From contig CM066288.1 in assembly GCA_033816765.1 (NCBI GenBank), positions 2,852,001 through 2,916,000 on the forward strand: DNA of 64,000 nt. The letters run 5' to 3'. The stretch's first letter is position 1. Each line of letters starts with the position of its first letter. A program made the translations under genes and the position numbers. Origin of the DNA: Nothopassalora personata (Eukaryota > Ascomycota > Dothideomycetes > Mycosphaerellales > Mycosphaerellaceae). Below the pieces are notes generated by a model that saw nothing but the letters and a program-made list of their open reading frames with translations, was not told the origin of the DNA and made no database searches. This document shows positions 45,223 through 57,487 of the stretch, in pieces.

Positions 45223-46470
45223 TCATTGTCTCAGCTTCGGCACCACATGCGCCTCTACATACAATTTCTTGTCCGTCCGTCTGAGCTTGCCTGAACCGTC
45301 CAGGAACTGGAGCAGTCCTCCTTTTGCGTATCGGAAGAGCTTTCTCGGTCCAAATTGTGGCATGACCCAAAGTTCAAGACTCCATTTGCTCCGGATCCGT
45401 TTGCTGAACAGATATCTGGAATTAACTGACAACCCATCTTGCTTTCCCTTGACGTTCATGTTTTTCTCGACGAGCTCGCAGATCTGATCAAACCCGTCAT
45501 GCACCTCGAGGATCTCTCGAATGTCTCTGGGAAAGGACACACCGCCGACGTCATTGTGGCGATTTATGATGCGGACAGCGATGTCCACATCCTTCTTCGG
45601 CCACTTCTTCAAAGCCTGGCCGTATTGACTTGGATACCATGCAGCCAAGCAGTACGTGGGCAGGAACGGCATGCCCGTCAGCTGAGATGTGGCCCCGTTC
45701 TTGATGTGTACTCTAAGCCTGGCCAGGAACTCCTCCTCGGTCTCAACGTAATAGGATCTTCTGGTGAAGATTCCACATCGCCAGTTGGCATCAAACTTGA
45801 CTCTACTGCCGCGCCCGGATTCATCGACATCGCCGATGCAGAACTCGTCGAAATCAAATCCGTGAATCCAATTATACTGGAAGACTGTCAAATCCTCGTT
45901 GTAGGTCACTAAGATAGGCCAGCAATAGCCTGGACTCCAGTCTCTGTTGTTGATGCGCCGGTCTTGTTGCTCATACTGAGTCTGATCCGGTATGGGAAGG
46001 TTGCCTATGCGCAAGAAAGGAGCTCTGCTCTTTGGACTGGCTATCTGGACAGAATCCTCCTCAGTCCCTCGGGCTCGCTTTAAACCCACCTTCACTACAG
46101 CTTCAACGCCTTGATGCCGAGAATCCCGATAGAGGTCCTCGACTTCATCAAAACGTGTTCTGCCGTCGAGCGAGAGCGTACCCCAACCAGGCACAGTGAG
46201 ATAGCAGGATAGCTTGATGAATTGCCCGGCGTTCTGCAACTCATCAAGCACACGCTCGTCAGACCCGATTCTGTGCAGCACGACATCCTTGAAGAGCGAT
46301 GGCAGCGAGTCTACTTTCGTATTCAGAGGAACATCGATTGCATCTGTGGCCCGAAGGACCGTCTTTAGCAGCTTGTTCGACTTGGGTATGTCAAAGTGGA
46401 TCCATATCCGCGCTGTGGTCTCTAGTAGCGTACCCTCGGCAGATGCTAATAACGACACGTGTGGTGCCAT
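45223..46470 (-). CDS. Hypothetical protein, 415 aa
   Basis: Intact single-exon frame with an ATG start. No membrane segment or signal peptide. The sequence is balanced in composition and aromatic in the middle (DWSPGYCWPILVTYNEDLTVFQYNWIHGFDFDEF), with a basic C-terminus. I do not recognise a family. The length and lack of stops make it a likely real gene, possibly lineage-restricted (inference). Confidence 0.65.
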   Translation of the reverse strand: MAPHVSLLASAEGTLLETTARIWIHFDIPKSNKLLKTVLRATDAIDVPLNTKVDSLPSLFKDVVLHRIGSDERVLDELQNAGQFIKLSCYLTVPGWGTLSLDGRTRFDEVEDLYRDSRHQGVEAVVKVGLKRARGTEEDSVQIASPKSRAPFLRIGNLPIPDQTQYEQQDRRINNRDWSPGYCWPILVTYNEDLTVFQYNWIHGFDFDEFCIGDVDESGRGSRVKFDANWRCGIFTRRSYYVETEEEFLARLRVHIKNGATSQLTGMPFLPTYCLAAWYPSQYGQALKKWPKKDVDIAVRIINRHNDVGGVSFPRDIREILEVHDGFDQICELVEKNMNVKGKQDGLSVNSRYLFSKRIRSKWSLELWVMPQFGPRKLFRYAKGGLLQFLDGSGKLRRTDKKLYVEAHVVPKLRQ

Positions 46471-47429
46471 TCCTACTGCTGTGGCTAGAGGATATCGTGG
46501 CTATGAACGAGACAGATATACTACGTGCCACGATGCGTCAGCCATAAGAACTGCTTCTGGAAGAAACACGAACGACTCATGGTCTTTGTTCGCATCTCAT
46601 GGTCTTTCTCGTCCATGCTTGTGGGCTGTACATGCTGCCATGGCGTAAACAACCTCTGATTGTGAGCACCGATTGTCTGGGCCCAACTTCTGCACGACAA
46701 CAAGAGGAGATGACTTTCGCTCTGGGCGGAAATCAAAGGAATCCTCTTCACACCGCTCATGATCTCGAGCACACTCTGCCTCCCGAATCCATTCAATACT
46801 TGACCATCAATCGGCATACAAACCTCATAGATATCCCCGAGCTCATCCTCCTATTTGAGATCCAATGCAGCAGCAAGTCGGGACGCCTCCTTGAATCTGG
46901 TCGTCGCCGTGTCTTGACTTCTCCGTCGTAATGATTGCAGACGGTGACCAGGAGACCGCGCACCGCACGCCCATTATCTGGACTGATCGCGTTCACCCAT
47001 TTTCTGATCGGCTTGTTCCACGATTTGACGTCAGAGGTGGCGCAGCATATTGAAAAGACTAGAGTGCCATGCATCGCCAACCAATCTTTCTGTGCCCAAT
47101 GCGTCGAGCAGCGTTGAATGCGCCACTCAGTCGATGATGACTGTCGACGTGTGCCAAAGTCTTCTCCATACGTATGCCATGAGCTAGGGGTCTGAGCCTT
47201 TGATGACCACTGCCGCCATATGCAACGCAGTGACTTCTGTGCAACTTATGTGGGAAAGCCAAGAAGCACGACCGCTCTGGATCGGACAGAACATACGTAG
47301 CTCGTCCGCCGCCACTTCTTACGATATCGAAGGAAGAAGGTGATTCGGTCCGTATGTGCTACATTCGATTCAGGGCTCCAGATACTGTATCATGGTGATT
47401 CCTGGCAGCTACCGGTGGAGATACAACGC
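46471..47429. other. Intergenic with possible minus-strand relic
   Basis: On the minus strand around 46950-46610 one frame reads like protein (FKEASRLAAALDLK, stop, EDELGDIYEVCMPIDGQVLNGFG) but contains a TAG and no start. It may be a gene remnant or a missed exon; not strong enough to call. Confidence 0.35.
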
Positions 47430-47885
47430 TCATCTCACGAATAATTTCATCACGCGTGCTTCGTCCAGCCATTCATCTGTGGTGATAGTCCAGTCCTTCT
47501 CAGCGCATTTCCTCATCGTAGCGTGCGACTCACACCGACCTTCCTCGCACCAGCAGTAGCCTGCGCTCCCTTCTTCGGCGGTCCATCGCTCATCAACTTC
47601 TCCAGCCCGAGATCCTTCCAAGCTGGTTCGCGTCCTTTGTTCTGCGCGCGCTGGATCCCGAAAGCCGCATGTTGGTCTGGCACTACATCGTCCTCATCGT
47701 CTGGATTGAGCGGCTGATGATGTGGCGGAACGTCGATGTGCTCGGCTGGAAGCTTGATGCGGGTGAACTCCTCGAGCAGGTCTGCGTGGTGCGCTGAGTG
47801 CAGGTGCAGATGTGTGAAGGAGGAGTCGCGAGACTGGGAGATGTTAGTGTTTGATATGCTGAGTGTGTACGGGAATGCATACCAT
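47430..47885 (-). CDS. Small conserved-looking protein, ATG-only first exon
   Basis: Exons 5'->3' on minus: 47885-47883 (just the ATG), 47833-47536 and 47476-47430, giving about 115 aa (SRDSSFTHLHLHSAHHADLLEEF ... KGREPAWKDLGLEKL). The first intron (GTATGC ... CCCAG, 49 nt) fits well. At the 3' end two donors compete: GTGTGA after 47536 gives the tail DEWLDEARVMKLFVR, while GTGAGT after 47534 gives a shorter tail ending at 47450. I prefer the first because it reads as protein. Hydrophilic, no membrane segment, function unknown. Confidence 0.5.
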
Positions 47886-48702
47886 GTTGATGGTCGTTGT
47901 CTTGGCGCTCGTTCTCGGGTATGATGCTGTTGATGTCGCGGGTTAAGGTCGCGTTGTCTCTATTGCTGATATCGCCGATACTGGATCACGTGGATGTGTA
48001 TGTATGGCAAGTACGTACATCTCGAGTCGGATGTTGAATGTACCTGTCGTACCCTTCTCACCCGCTGCTATCTGTGACTGCAGGCGGCAACGACCTGCAT
48101 ATCGCCAAGACACGTCTGCGTAAGCTCCTGATCACAGATGGCGAATCGTGAAACACAATTCCGAGAAGGACAGAACAGAGACTCCGGCGTGTTGGCAGTC
48201 GATTGCTTGTGATTCTTGTCCGGTGCTGAGTTCTGCACACAAGTGGAAAAGCGAGTGTTCGTGTTGTCAGCTGTTGAACCAGGGGCTCGCGTTGCGGCGA
48301 AGACAACGAGGGAAGGCCACCTCCCGTTCTTGAGACTTTGCGGCAGCACCATCATTGGCCCATCATCACCCGCGGATGCTACCATTGCACCATCTCACAA
48401 CAAAACACTCACTCCATCCACCACGGTCCCTACACGACACAGTCAACTGTATACCACGACATCTCCTCCGCCCTCACGACTGTGCCTGATAGATGCGACG
48501 ACCCCGATAGCGCCCCGGCGTTTGCATTTGCGCGTTGCTCCTTCCAGTCGCTCGTTAGCAGCACATCCCAGCCGCGCTCTGCGAGGTCAAACCTACCACA
48601 TTGAAAGCCCTACCACGACTGGCTGAATTGAGGAACTGCTGCACCGACCGCCGCGACTGACGGGCACGCTCGATTCTGGCCCTCGTGGCCTAGTCTGCCG
48701 CC
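47886..48702. other. Divergent intergenic region
   Basis: Leaders of the small gene and the mannosyltransferase; no gene seen. C-rich CATC/CACC runs precede 48703. Confidence 0.5.
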
Positions 48703-50359
48703 ATGGAAACGATCAAGGGACTCCAAAAGCGATTACCTTCCACCGACAACCTCCCCACCTTGAAATCGCTACAATTCACATCCCTCAAGGATGCCTCTGA
48801 AAAGATCACGCCGCGACTGTCTTTCTTCAAGAAGCGGATACGGATACGCGGTAACAGCAAGATCAGTGTGCCGCTGTACCTGGTTCTGCTGTTCCCCTGC
48901 ATTGTGGTAATAGTAATACTGCTTCTCTTCGTGCGGCACCCTGCATCGCCTGGGGGCCGCTTAATACCCACTGGAGCACCGCCCAGCATACGAAAGATCA
49001 ACGAGAAGCACGACAAGGTCTTCGTTAATGGCTGCTTAGACCCCAAGATCACTTCCAAAGAGACCGAGCGCATGAACGCAGCTTTCGTGGTACTGGCCCG
49101 GAATAAAGAGCTGGACGGTGTGATTGAGAGTCTGAAGAGCGTGGAAAGACACTTCAATCGCTGGTTCCACTATCCATACGTCTTCCTCAACGATGGAGAC
49201 TTCAACAGCACGTTCAAGGAGACCGTGCAGAACTACACCAGTGGCACGGTGGAGTTCGGAAAGATTGGCTCAGACCACTGGGGATACCCCGACTGGGTCG
49301 ACACCAACGTAGCCAAGGAGGGTATCAGGAAACAAGGAGACGCAGCCATCATGTACGGCGGTATGGAATCGTATCACCACATGTGCAGATTCTACTCGGG
49401 CTTCTTCTACAAGCATGAGCTTCTTCAGAAATACGACTGGTACTGGCGAGTGGAGCCTGAGATCAAATACTTCTGCGACATTACCTACGATCCATTCGTT
49501 CACATGGCGCGGAACAACAAGACATACGGCTTCACGATTGCCGTCAAGGAGCTGAAGGAGACGGTGCCGAACATTTTTCGATATGCCTCTGCGTACAAGC
49601 GAACACACAACATCACTTCGCAAGGCTTGTGGGAGATGTTCACAGAGCCAAAGGAAGGCTACAACCAGGATGGTACTCCCAAGCCGGGCACCATCCCACC
49701 GGATCAGCTGCCGAAGGAGGATCCCAGATACGCGGACGAAAAGCACAAGCCGCTACCTGAAGACATTCTGCGGACTGAGCCAGGGCAAGGAACGCTCCCG
49801 GAGATTGACCCTGAAGCGATGGAGGGTGAGATCTACAACATGTGCCATTTCTGGTCGAACTTCGAGATTGCTCGACTAGACTGGTTCAGGAGCAAGGAGT
49901 ATGAGGAGTTCTTCCAGATGATGGACAGGTCTAGTGGATTCTGGATGGAACGAGTTAGCCCCGCCTTTATTCCCATGTCATGAGCAATTACTGACACCGC
50001 ACTAGTGGGGTGATGCGCCCATCCATTCGCTCGCAGCCGGCGCTCTCCTTGGACCAAAGGACATCCACTACTTCCGAGACTTCGGATACAGACATACCAC
50101 GATTCAGCATTGCCCAGCGAACGCTCCAGCACGGCAACTCCCCAGAGAACCTTACCTCGAACAGACTACCCTCGACGAGAGGGCACGGAAAGAGGAAGAC
50201 GAGTACTGGGCGAAGTGGGATACTGAAAAAGAGAACGGCGTCGGTTGCAGGTGTCGCTGCGACACTGATATTGTCGAAGTCGAGAACAAGGAAGGAAGTT
50301 GCATACCCGAATGGGTAGAAATCGCAGGCGGATATATCACACCTGAAGGACCCGGATGA
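48703..50359 (+). CDS. KTR-family alpha-1,2-mannosyltransferase (GT15)
   Basis: Two exons (48703-49953, 50006-50359; 52-nt intron, donor GTTAGC) give 534 aa. Type II membrane protein: a basic cytosolic tail, one membrane segment at about residues 56-77 (VPLYLVLLFPCIVVIVILLLF), then a lumenal catalytic domain. GT15 motifs include RMNAAFVVLARN, the YPYVFLNDGDF region, MCRFYSGFFYKH, YDWYWRVEPEI and NMCHFWSNFEIA, the last carrying the conserved glutamate. It adds alpha-1,2-mannose from GDP-mannose to N- or O-glycans in the Golgi. The Cys-rich end encoded by exon 2 (CRCRCD, CIPEW) fits Ktr4-like members. Without splicing the frame stops at 49983. Confidence 0.92.
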
Positions 50360-51588
50360 TAGACGGAAAAGACGTAATGGCAGCAGCAAGCACAGCAAAA
50401 ATCTCAGCGTGACACTGTTGGAGAGGAAGAAAAGCGCCGCAGCATTTGCGTTGTTGCACATCACTGCAAGCGATTTATTTTGCATTGGGTTGGAGTCTCA
50501 TGTCGACATGGATGGGCTGGCAAAGCGATTCTGTACAGGCAGGCTATCCATCGGATGCTGCTGCTGGGCTGTGGGTTCGTTGTTCTTTCATGTTCTTGCT
50601 CGATTTGCGACTGCACTACCATACAGTCACAGCTATTGGCCATCTGCGAGGAGCACGGAGATGGTTCGATAACTCTTATGAGAGAAAGATAGTATTATGC
50701 TTCACTGAGCTGTTGTTGCCCTTTCTCCATCGGGTCAGAGTCCACTAAGGTGGTGGTGGGTGTACACAGTACATGCCGCACTGGACTTATTCTTCGACAG
50801 CTGCTCATTCTCTCTTGCTTACTCGCCCTCCAGCTCGTCAGAACAATCGTCAACGCTCGTCAATACGAGTCTAATGGCATGCTCGCTGAAGAAGACCATT
50901 CCACACGTGACACCGGACATAACACACCCGACCTCGGGTATTATCCCACCACGATGTAGACAAAGAGGGCAATATACTGCCTCATATGGCCTTGGAGTAC
51001 TACACGACTTCATACCCATGTCTGGAGATAAGACAGATTGCAGCAAAGACTGAGGCAAGAAGCGGTGCGACAGCTGGTTCTGGAGCTATACTGCCACTTG
51101 TGGTATTAGCCTAGTGCTTCCCCACCACCACCACCACCACCACCACGGGCCGTCATCAATGCCAGAGCCATGGGGAGCTTCAATATAGGAGGTACGCACA
51201 CGCCGGACTTTACACCAGCACTTCCATGTGCTGCTGTGCGTTCGCGCAAGAGGCTTCCGTGTGGAGTGCAAGCCGTGATCTACGGCAGAGACGTGACCAC
51301 GGCATCGTCGCACAAAGGTAAGATATAAATGCTGGTAGGTCCCCGCGCCTTCTGCCTTTGTGCCGTCATCCTTTCCACTGCAAGAGCCGTGTTGGAGACA
51401 GTACTAACTAGCCACTGGAAGCAAGAATTTGATCAAGCTCTTTTCTGCTTCACCTCTGCCATCGCCAAGCTCTTGAGACGAAACACGACCATCCCCGGAA
51501 GCGAACACCGACCCAGCAGGCACGACAGCTCCTTGACCACCAGAAATTCAATCACAAGCACTATCACTGCATCACACAACCAGCAATC
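50360..51588. other. Intergenic with CCA microsatellite
   Basis: About 1.2 kb, no gene seen; (CCA)8 at 51122-51146. The end (51530-51588) has the CA-rich leader look of an expressed gene. Confidence 0.5.
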
Positions 51589-52725
51589 ATGTCTGGCCAA
51601 ATTCCCAAGACGATGAAGGCGGCTGTCCTCGTGGGCGCGCAGAAGCCGCTTGAGATCAAAGAGATCCCAGTCCCAGAGCCTCAAGCTGGAGAGCTGCTGG
51701 TCAAGGTCCACGCCTGCGGTGTGTGCCATAGTGATCATCACGTCCAGAATGGAGATATGGGACCACCGTGAGTGGTCAGGGCTCAGCGAAGACCTCAGGC
51801 AATGTACTGACGATTCGCCTTCCTCTAGTGGCATCGAACTCCTCGGCCACGAGTTCATCGGAACCGTCGTCAAAGTCACAGATGGTGAGAAGAAATGGAA
51901 AGTGGGAGATCGTGTCGGTGGACCATGGTAAATCAAGCACCCCCCATTCACGATCCACTGCCTTCTCTAATCATCTCCAGGCACGGCGGCCACGACTTCT
52001 CCTGCAGAGCCTGCACCCGCGGCCTCTTCCAAATGTGCGCAAACGAGGCCATCAACGGCGTGACCCGCAACGGCGGCTACGGCGAATACGCCACGCTCCG
52101 CACCGAATCTGCCGTCGCCATCCCCTCCACCATGGACCCCGCCGAGGTCGCACCCCTCCTCTGCGCCGGCGTGACAGTCTTCAACGGAATCCGCCAGCTG
52201 AACATCCTCTCCGGCGAGGTCGTGGCCGTCCAGGGACTAGGAGGCCTCGGACATCTGGCGATCCAGTACGCGAGGAAGATGGGATACCGGACCGTCGCCT
52301 TGAGTCGCGGCACAGCCAAGAAGGACTTCGCCATGAAGTTGGGCGCTACAGACTACATCGACACCGAGGCCGGCAACGTCGGCGAAGCCCTGCAGAAGCT
52401 GGGAGGAGCCGCGTGTATTGTCGTCACGGCTCCCAACCCAGATGTCATCACGCCTTTGATCGGGGGGCTGGATAACAGGGGCAAGCTGCTGCTCTTCACG
52501 GCGATTGGTCCGGTCCCGGTCGATACGGTGCAGATGGTGCTGAAGGGGTTGAGTGTGCATGGTTGGCCTTCGGGACATGCGCTGGATTGCGAGGAGGCGA
52601 TTGCGTTTGCGAAGACGCATGATGTGCATTGTATGATTGAGAGGTTCCCGCTGGAGAAGGCGAATGAGGCGCTGGAGCATATGTTGAGTGGGAAGGTTAG
52701 GTTTAGGGCCGTGTTGACGATGTAG
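51589..52725 (+). CDS. Zinc-dependent alcohol dehydrogenase
   Basis: Three exons (51589-51767, 51829-51927, 51981-52725; introns of 61 and 53 nt) give 340 aa. Catalytic zinc ligands are the Cys of GVCHSD and the His-Glu of GHEF. The structural-zinc lobe is CRACTRGLFQMC with an Asp in place of the first Cys, as in many relatives of this group. The NAD(P)-binding Rossmann motif is GLGGLGHLAIQYARKMGY. A medium-chain dehydrogenase/reductase, cytosolic, likely acting on primary or aromatic alcohols or aldehydes; the exact substrate is not readable. Confidence 0.9.
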
Positions 52726-53258
52726 TTGGTAGAGGGGAGGACAAGAGGGGGGGGGGAGGGGGGGGGGAGGTTAGCGACATGAGGCACGGTGAAGTGTGTG
52801 TGCATGTGAGAATGAACGTGTACCGGTACGTACGAACAGTCGTTTATCATGAGATTTGATCTATCTGCCTCGTCTCGTTGACTTGTCGTCGACGAGGTCT
52901 CAGTCGCACCGAACGGTCGACTTGATTATGCAATATAACATATCAAGACAAGAGTTTGTCTTGCTGGGTATCATTATTCATTCAATTGTTTCTTTTCCTC
53001 CAATTCCTTCATTACCCTCGTGGCAGCTTGAGGCTTCTTGATATCATTGTGGTCCTGCCCTGCTATGGAGACCATTCCATTTCCTGGGAATTTTGACCAA
53101 AATAGGTGTCTGGGTCGTGACAAGCTGGACCATCTCCTCGCGAGGAGCGACTTTTTCGTTGAGAAATGGTGCTGCAGCGACTCAGGGTCCTTGCCTCATG
53201 CTGGCCATGTCGACGGGATGGCCGACATTCATGGCCATGATCGGATGTCCTGGACCCA
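52726..53258. other. Convergent intergenic region
   Basis: 3' flanks of the ADH and sugar transporter genes; holds the G-rich tract and no gene. Confidence 0.5.
52745..52770 (+). repeat. G-rich tract, potential G-quadruplex
   Basis: Two runs of ten G separated by a single A, then AGG, 20 bases after the ADH stop codon. Confidence 0.9.
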
Positions 53259-54899
53259 TCATGGTGATGACTGGCTGCGTAGGGTGTGCATATCGATAAA
53301 ACTCTCGACCTTCGCCCGCCGGCCTAAGCTCGTGCTCGGCCTTTGGGGCGGCTCAGGTGTGCTGCCGTACTCTTCCGCGAACGTGTCATGTGGCCGCCAT
53401 CTCCTGCTTGCATGAGCCGGCGTCTCCTCCATCATCCGCCCCACTTGCTCTAGAGTGAGGCCTTTGGTCTCGGGCACGAACGCCCACGCGAACAACGCAC
53501 AGAAGGCGCATGTTGTACCCCAGATGAAGAAGACCTTGACGCCCAGGTTGCCTTTGTCGGCGTCGACCATGTAGGGTATTATGACACCGATCACGCAGTT
53601 CCAGAACCAATTGCTGGCCGTGCTGAGGGCGACACCCTTGGACCTGATGGGTAGATGGAAGATCTCGCCGATGACGACCCAGGCGGTGGGTCCCCAAGTG
53701 CTGGCGAAGAAGAAGACGTAAACGCAGACGAAGACGATCAGGACCCAGTTTGCGCCTTTCGATGTTCCGGCCGTCACGCCTACGGTGGCGATGATGAACT
53801 CGCAGACGCACATCCCAATGGCGCCGTAGATGAGAAGGGCACGGCGTCCGAACTTCTCGATTGCCCAGAAGGCCAGAGGTGTGCTGGCGACGTTGACGAC
53901 GGTGGTGACCATGCTGATGAGGAAAGCGTTGTCGATCTGGACCTGTTGGAAGAAGGTGACGTTGTAGTAGAAGATGAAGTTGATTCCGGTCCATTGCTGC
54001 ATCATTTGCAGAGCGACGCCGATGAAGACCTTGCGGGCATTGCTGTTGGAGTCGAGTATGTCTCCTGAGAAGCAACCTATCCAGCTAACCTCTCCCACCT
54101 GCATCTCGTACTCGCAGTTGGCGACGATTTCCGATAGCTCGTCTTCAATGTAAGCGGACTCGGCCGGCTGGCCTCGTACTCTGGACAGTGCCTTTGCAGC
54201 CTTGTCTAACTGACGCTTCTTGACCCAGTACCTCGGTGATTCGGGCAGCATGAGGAGACCGCCCGCCAGGATGAGGGCCCAGATAAATTGGATGGAGATG
54301 GGTATTCGGTAGGCTCCAGAGTCTTGTCGTCCTTGTGTTGCATAGCCAACGCAGCTTGCCAACATGATGCCGATGGTGATCGCAAACTGGTATGCCGAGA
54401 CAATTGCTCCTCTTACTTTCCGAGGCGCAATCTCAGACATGTACAAGATGTTGACTGCCGAGACACATCCGACGCCGACACCCGCAACAAATCTTCCAAC
54501 TGACAACCCTATCACGCTAGGAGATGCAACTTGTACGGCCATACCGATGACGAACATGCCACATCCGGGTATGATGATGGTCAACCTGCGTCCGATGCGG
54601 TCTGCCAGGTAGCCCGAGGACAGAGCGCCAACGAAGGTACCCGCTGACAGTATGGAGACTATCAATGACTTCTCCCAAGTCCGGTAGTCGTATTGAATGC
54701 CTCCTTCGTCGTTGGATCCGATGGGCTCGCCGTAATCTTGCCTGAACCTTGCCATGCCCAGGACGGCGGCGATATACCCACTGTCGTAACCGAAGAGCAC
54801 ACCAGCGAAGGCGGCGAAGGCACACATGAGGTAGGCCTTGCCAGTGACGGGCGCCTCGACACGCTGCGTGGACAATTTGAAACCCATGTTGGCCCGCAT
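53259..54899 (-). CDS. MFS sugar (hexose) transporter
   Basis: Single exon, 546 aa from the ATG ending at 54899, or 542 aa from the next ATG (MGFKLSTQ), which is the more usual start. Twelve membrane segments are expected. Sugar-porter signatures are FGYDSGYIAAVLG in TM1, DRIGRR, PESPRYW, QQWTGINFIFYY (hexose contact) and PETKGLTLEQV. The N-terminal part resembles fungal high-affinity glucose/monosaccharide transporters. The C-terminal tail is about 50 residues and cytosolic. Likely a proton-sugar symporter in the plasma membrane. Confidence 0.93.
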   Translation of the reverse strand: MRANMGFKLSTQRVEAPVTGKAYLMCAFAAFAGVLFGYDSGYIAAVLGMARFRQDYGEPIGSNDEGGIQYDYRTWEKSLIVSILSAGTFVGALSSGYLADRIGRRLTIIIPGCGMFVIGMAVQVASPSVIGLSVGRFVAGVGVGCVSAVNILYMSEIAPRKVRGAIVSAYQFAITIGIMLASCVGYATQGRQDSGAYRIPISIQFIWALILAGGLLMLPESPRYWVKKRQLDKAAKALSRVRGQPAESAYIEDELSEIVANCEYEMQVGEVSWIGCFSGDILDSNSNARKVFIGVALQMMQQWTGINFIFYYNVTFFQQVQIDNAFLISMVTTVVNVASTPLAFWAIEKFGRRALLIYGAIGMCVCEFIIATVGVTAGTSKGANWVLIVFVCVYVFFFASTWGPTAWVVIGEIFHLPIRSKGVALSTASNWFWNCVIGVIIPYMVDADKGNLGVKVFFIWGTTCAFCALFAWAFVPETKGLTLEQVGRMMEETPAHASRRWRPHDTFAEEYGSTPEPPQRPSTSLGRRAKVESFIDMHTLRSQSSP

Positions 54900-57487
54900 C
54901 CGCGTACAGTCCTCCAGAAGTCGGTCGTCAGAAAGCGACGAAGACGGCCGTCGTCCCGTCTAGCATGTATACCATCAGTCAAAGGGCGTAGACTGTTGCA
55001 GCATGGCGAAGGTTGTATGTCAGGAGAAAGGAGCACACTGGGTGTAGTCGTTGCATAACCATAGTCGTGTAATACTCGAGTGGACATAGTCTGCTGGGAT
55101 ATGGTGCGCTGCGAAGTATGAACAAGCAGCAAGCGTCGATCCTGGTCAATCTTGTACCTCTTTCGAGCCACGGAGGCCATGCATTAGCGACGAGGGTATC
55201 GCAGGGTGTGAAACGAGCAAACAAGCGCCACTCATTCCCTGGAGGGTGAATTCCGGGGAGGTAGAGTCTGATGCTCCGACCCGCGACTACACCTCGCATA
55301 TTTCGCTGCAGGGACGGGACTTGGGTCTTCCAGCTCACTTGTTCTTCTTGACGCGAACAAGGATTGATAGTTTTGCAACGGTTGCAGCCTCCTCTCATTG
55401 ATGATTATTGATCTCAATCTTGGAAGACATGTCCGGCTGGGCCCGTGCAAACCGTGTCGATCAGCATTCCCCGCTACAGTTATTATGTACAGTGTTGCTC
55501 ACATGTATTAGTTATCGTCGATACCAACATCCGTGTAACCTGCTCCGCGACTGCCTCCGACGACTTCGCGTATGATGAGCGGCTGAGGCGCGCAAAACGA
55601 CAGGGATCTACGCTAGGATGCTGACGTTGGCTGTGTTGGAGACGCGCCTTCGCGCCTGTTCCAGGACCTCCTCTCTTTGTGGCTTGCTTCAAAACGAGCC
55701 TCACTTCAACTGACTCTCTAGCAGACTCCGATAGTCGGCTTATCGATGAACCATCCATGATGAAGAAGTCTTCCAACTCTCGACGAGCTTTGCCCAGCGA
55801 GAACCGTGCCAAAATTTCGACTACTATTGCTTTAACCTAGATTGCAAGCGGAACCTTGCGACCATGACTTCATGGCCGCAGCTTCTGCGACATCGCCTGG
55901 CATGCACGAGCATAACGATAGCAGGCACGGTCTTGTGGCAAGCGCATTTCATCTGCACTAACGATCCGCCGTGTCGACGACGAAGACGACACTCTCCTCC
56001 TCCTCGCCACACCATCTCGCTCACAGATCTATGCTATCATGTAGGAAATGGCACGCGTTGCCATGACTCGTCGTGGCGTCAAGCAACAACTTGGCTGTGT
56101 CAATCTTGCCTAGACCCAGCACAGCAAGGCACACCCTCATGGCAGTGTAGCAACTGCCCGTTCGCTACCTGATCTTGGGCAGGAACGACACTGTCTTTGC
56201 AAGCGACAAATTCAATCTGGCAAACAGACACTCCCTGCACACTCTCATCAATAAGTACTCGGCAGACGCAACGCGGACAAACGACAGCAGGCCCATCTGT
56301 CGCTTTCGGCCGTCCACGCGACGTGGGAGATGGGATGAATGTCAAATTGGTCCCCAAGGACGTGGTATGATTTCGACACAGGCAAGAACGACACGCTATC
56401 TCGCTCAATCACAATCATCTAGCTGGCACACGTATGATCGAGTATGCGGCCAAGATCAAAAGCGAGGCAAAGACAACGCAATCGGCTCTGACAGCACGTC
56501 ACGCATTCACAGCGAACGTCGCCAAGGCCGCCGTCCTGTCGCTCACATGACCCGATGCTCTCACTCTCATGCACTGAACGCATCAATACAAGTTTGGATG
56601 GCGTTGTGAACTTGTCCACCACAGCATCCGCTCTCACAAATTCTGCGGAAATCTTCTGAACCAACGCGCTGAGAACGTGTCGTGATCATCCAGCAACAAC
56701 TTATGTGTTTCGATGACGATCGGGTACTCGTCCGTCTTCTCGAACTCCGGCTTCTTGGCCAAAGTCTCTCGGACTGCAGCAGGAATGCACTTGCCGACAC
56801 TGTCCACAAAACTGCACGGTATTTCGGGACTCGGTCGCATTGAGTTTGCACTTTCTCAAGTTTGCATCAGCAAAGCCCTTTGTGTTGGCGAGGTGGATGG
56901 CCGTAAAATCGGTGGGGAGAGGTGATTCCGTGATCTGATTTCCCTGCCGGTGTTGATGTTAATGATGCCGCCAATGAGGATTTGAGCGGTGATCACCTGT
57001 CGCCCTCGAGATACGAGACGGATTGATGTTGACTTTATGCATCCCGTGATGCTTGTCACCTCGAGCAAGATCTCAGACCCGTCCCAGACCACAGCAACAT
57101 CAAAGTTAACGGGCACTGCTCTTGAACACTGCACTCTGCATCGTGAAGCGTGGATCGTCGTAGCACCGTGCTCGTTTTGCTCTTCAACTGATCATCATGC
57201 CTCGGCGGATGATCAGCGTTTGCGCTGGTGGCTTTCGGCCACGCTACAGTTTGCTGTCGTTCGGCAGCTAGACGCCTTGGACCTGACGATCTTGCACGCT
57301 TCATAGCAAGTGGCCGGAGAGGCGCTGGGGCACTGCATCATGTTGCCGAAGCCCTGATTGACCGACAGAAGTCCGAGGAGATAATACAGCTACCACACAC
57401 GATCTCAGCTTCGCACTCGCCGAGAAAATGCACGATACTGAGACTCTCAGGTTCTGCACGAGGTTGCTTGGCAGGGCGGTTGATGCT
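54900..57487. other. 2.6-kb intergenic tract
   Basis: No confident gene. A minus frame at 55483-55812 lacks an ATG. A minus frame at 56634-56840 starts with ATG (MRPSPEIPCSFVDSVGKCIP, then FEKTDEYPIVIETHKLLL) and another at 56856-57134 reads partly like protein; they could be remnants or exons of one decayed gene, but no joining splice sites were found. Confidence 0.4.

Noticed and set aside
52745..52770. Possible CRISPR or telomere-like repeat
   Set aside because: Only a G-rich homopolymer tract; no repeat-spacer pattern occurs anywhere in the window.
55483..55812. Minus frame of 109 aa as a gene
   Set aside because: No ATG start and no recognised domain; left as unassigned intergenic sequence.
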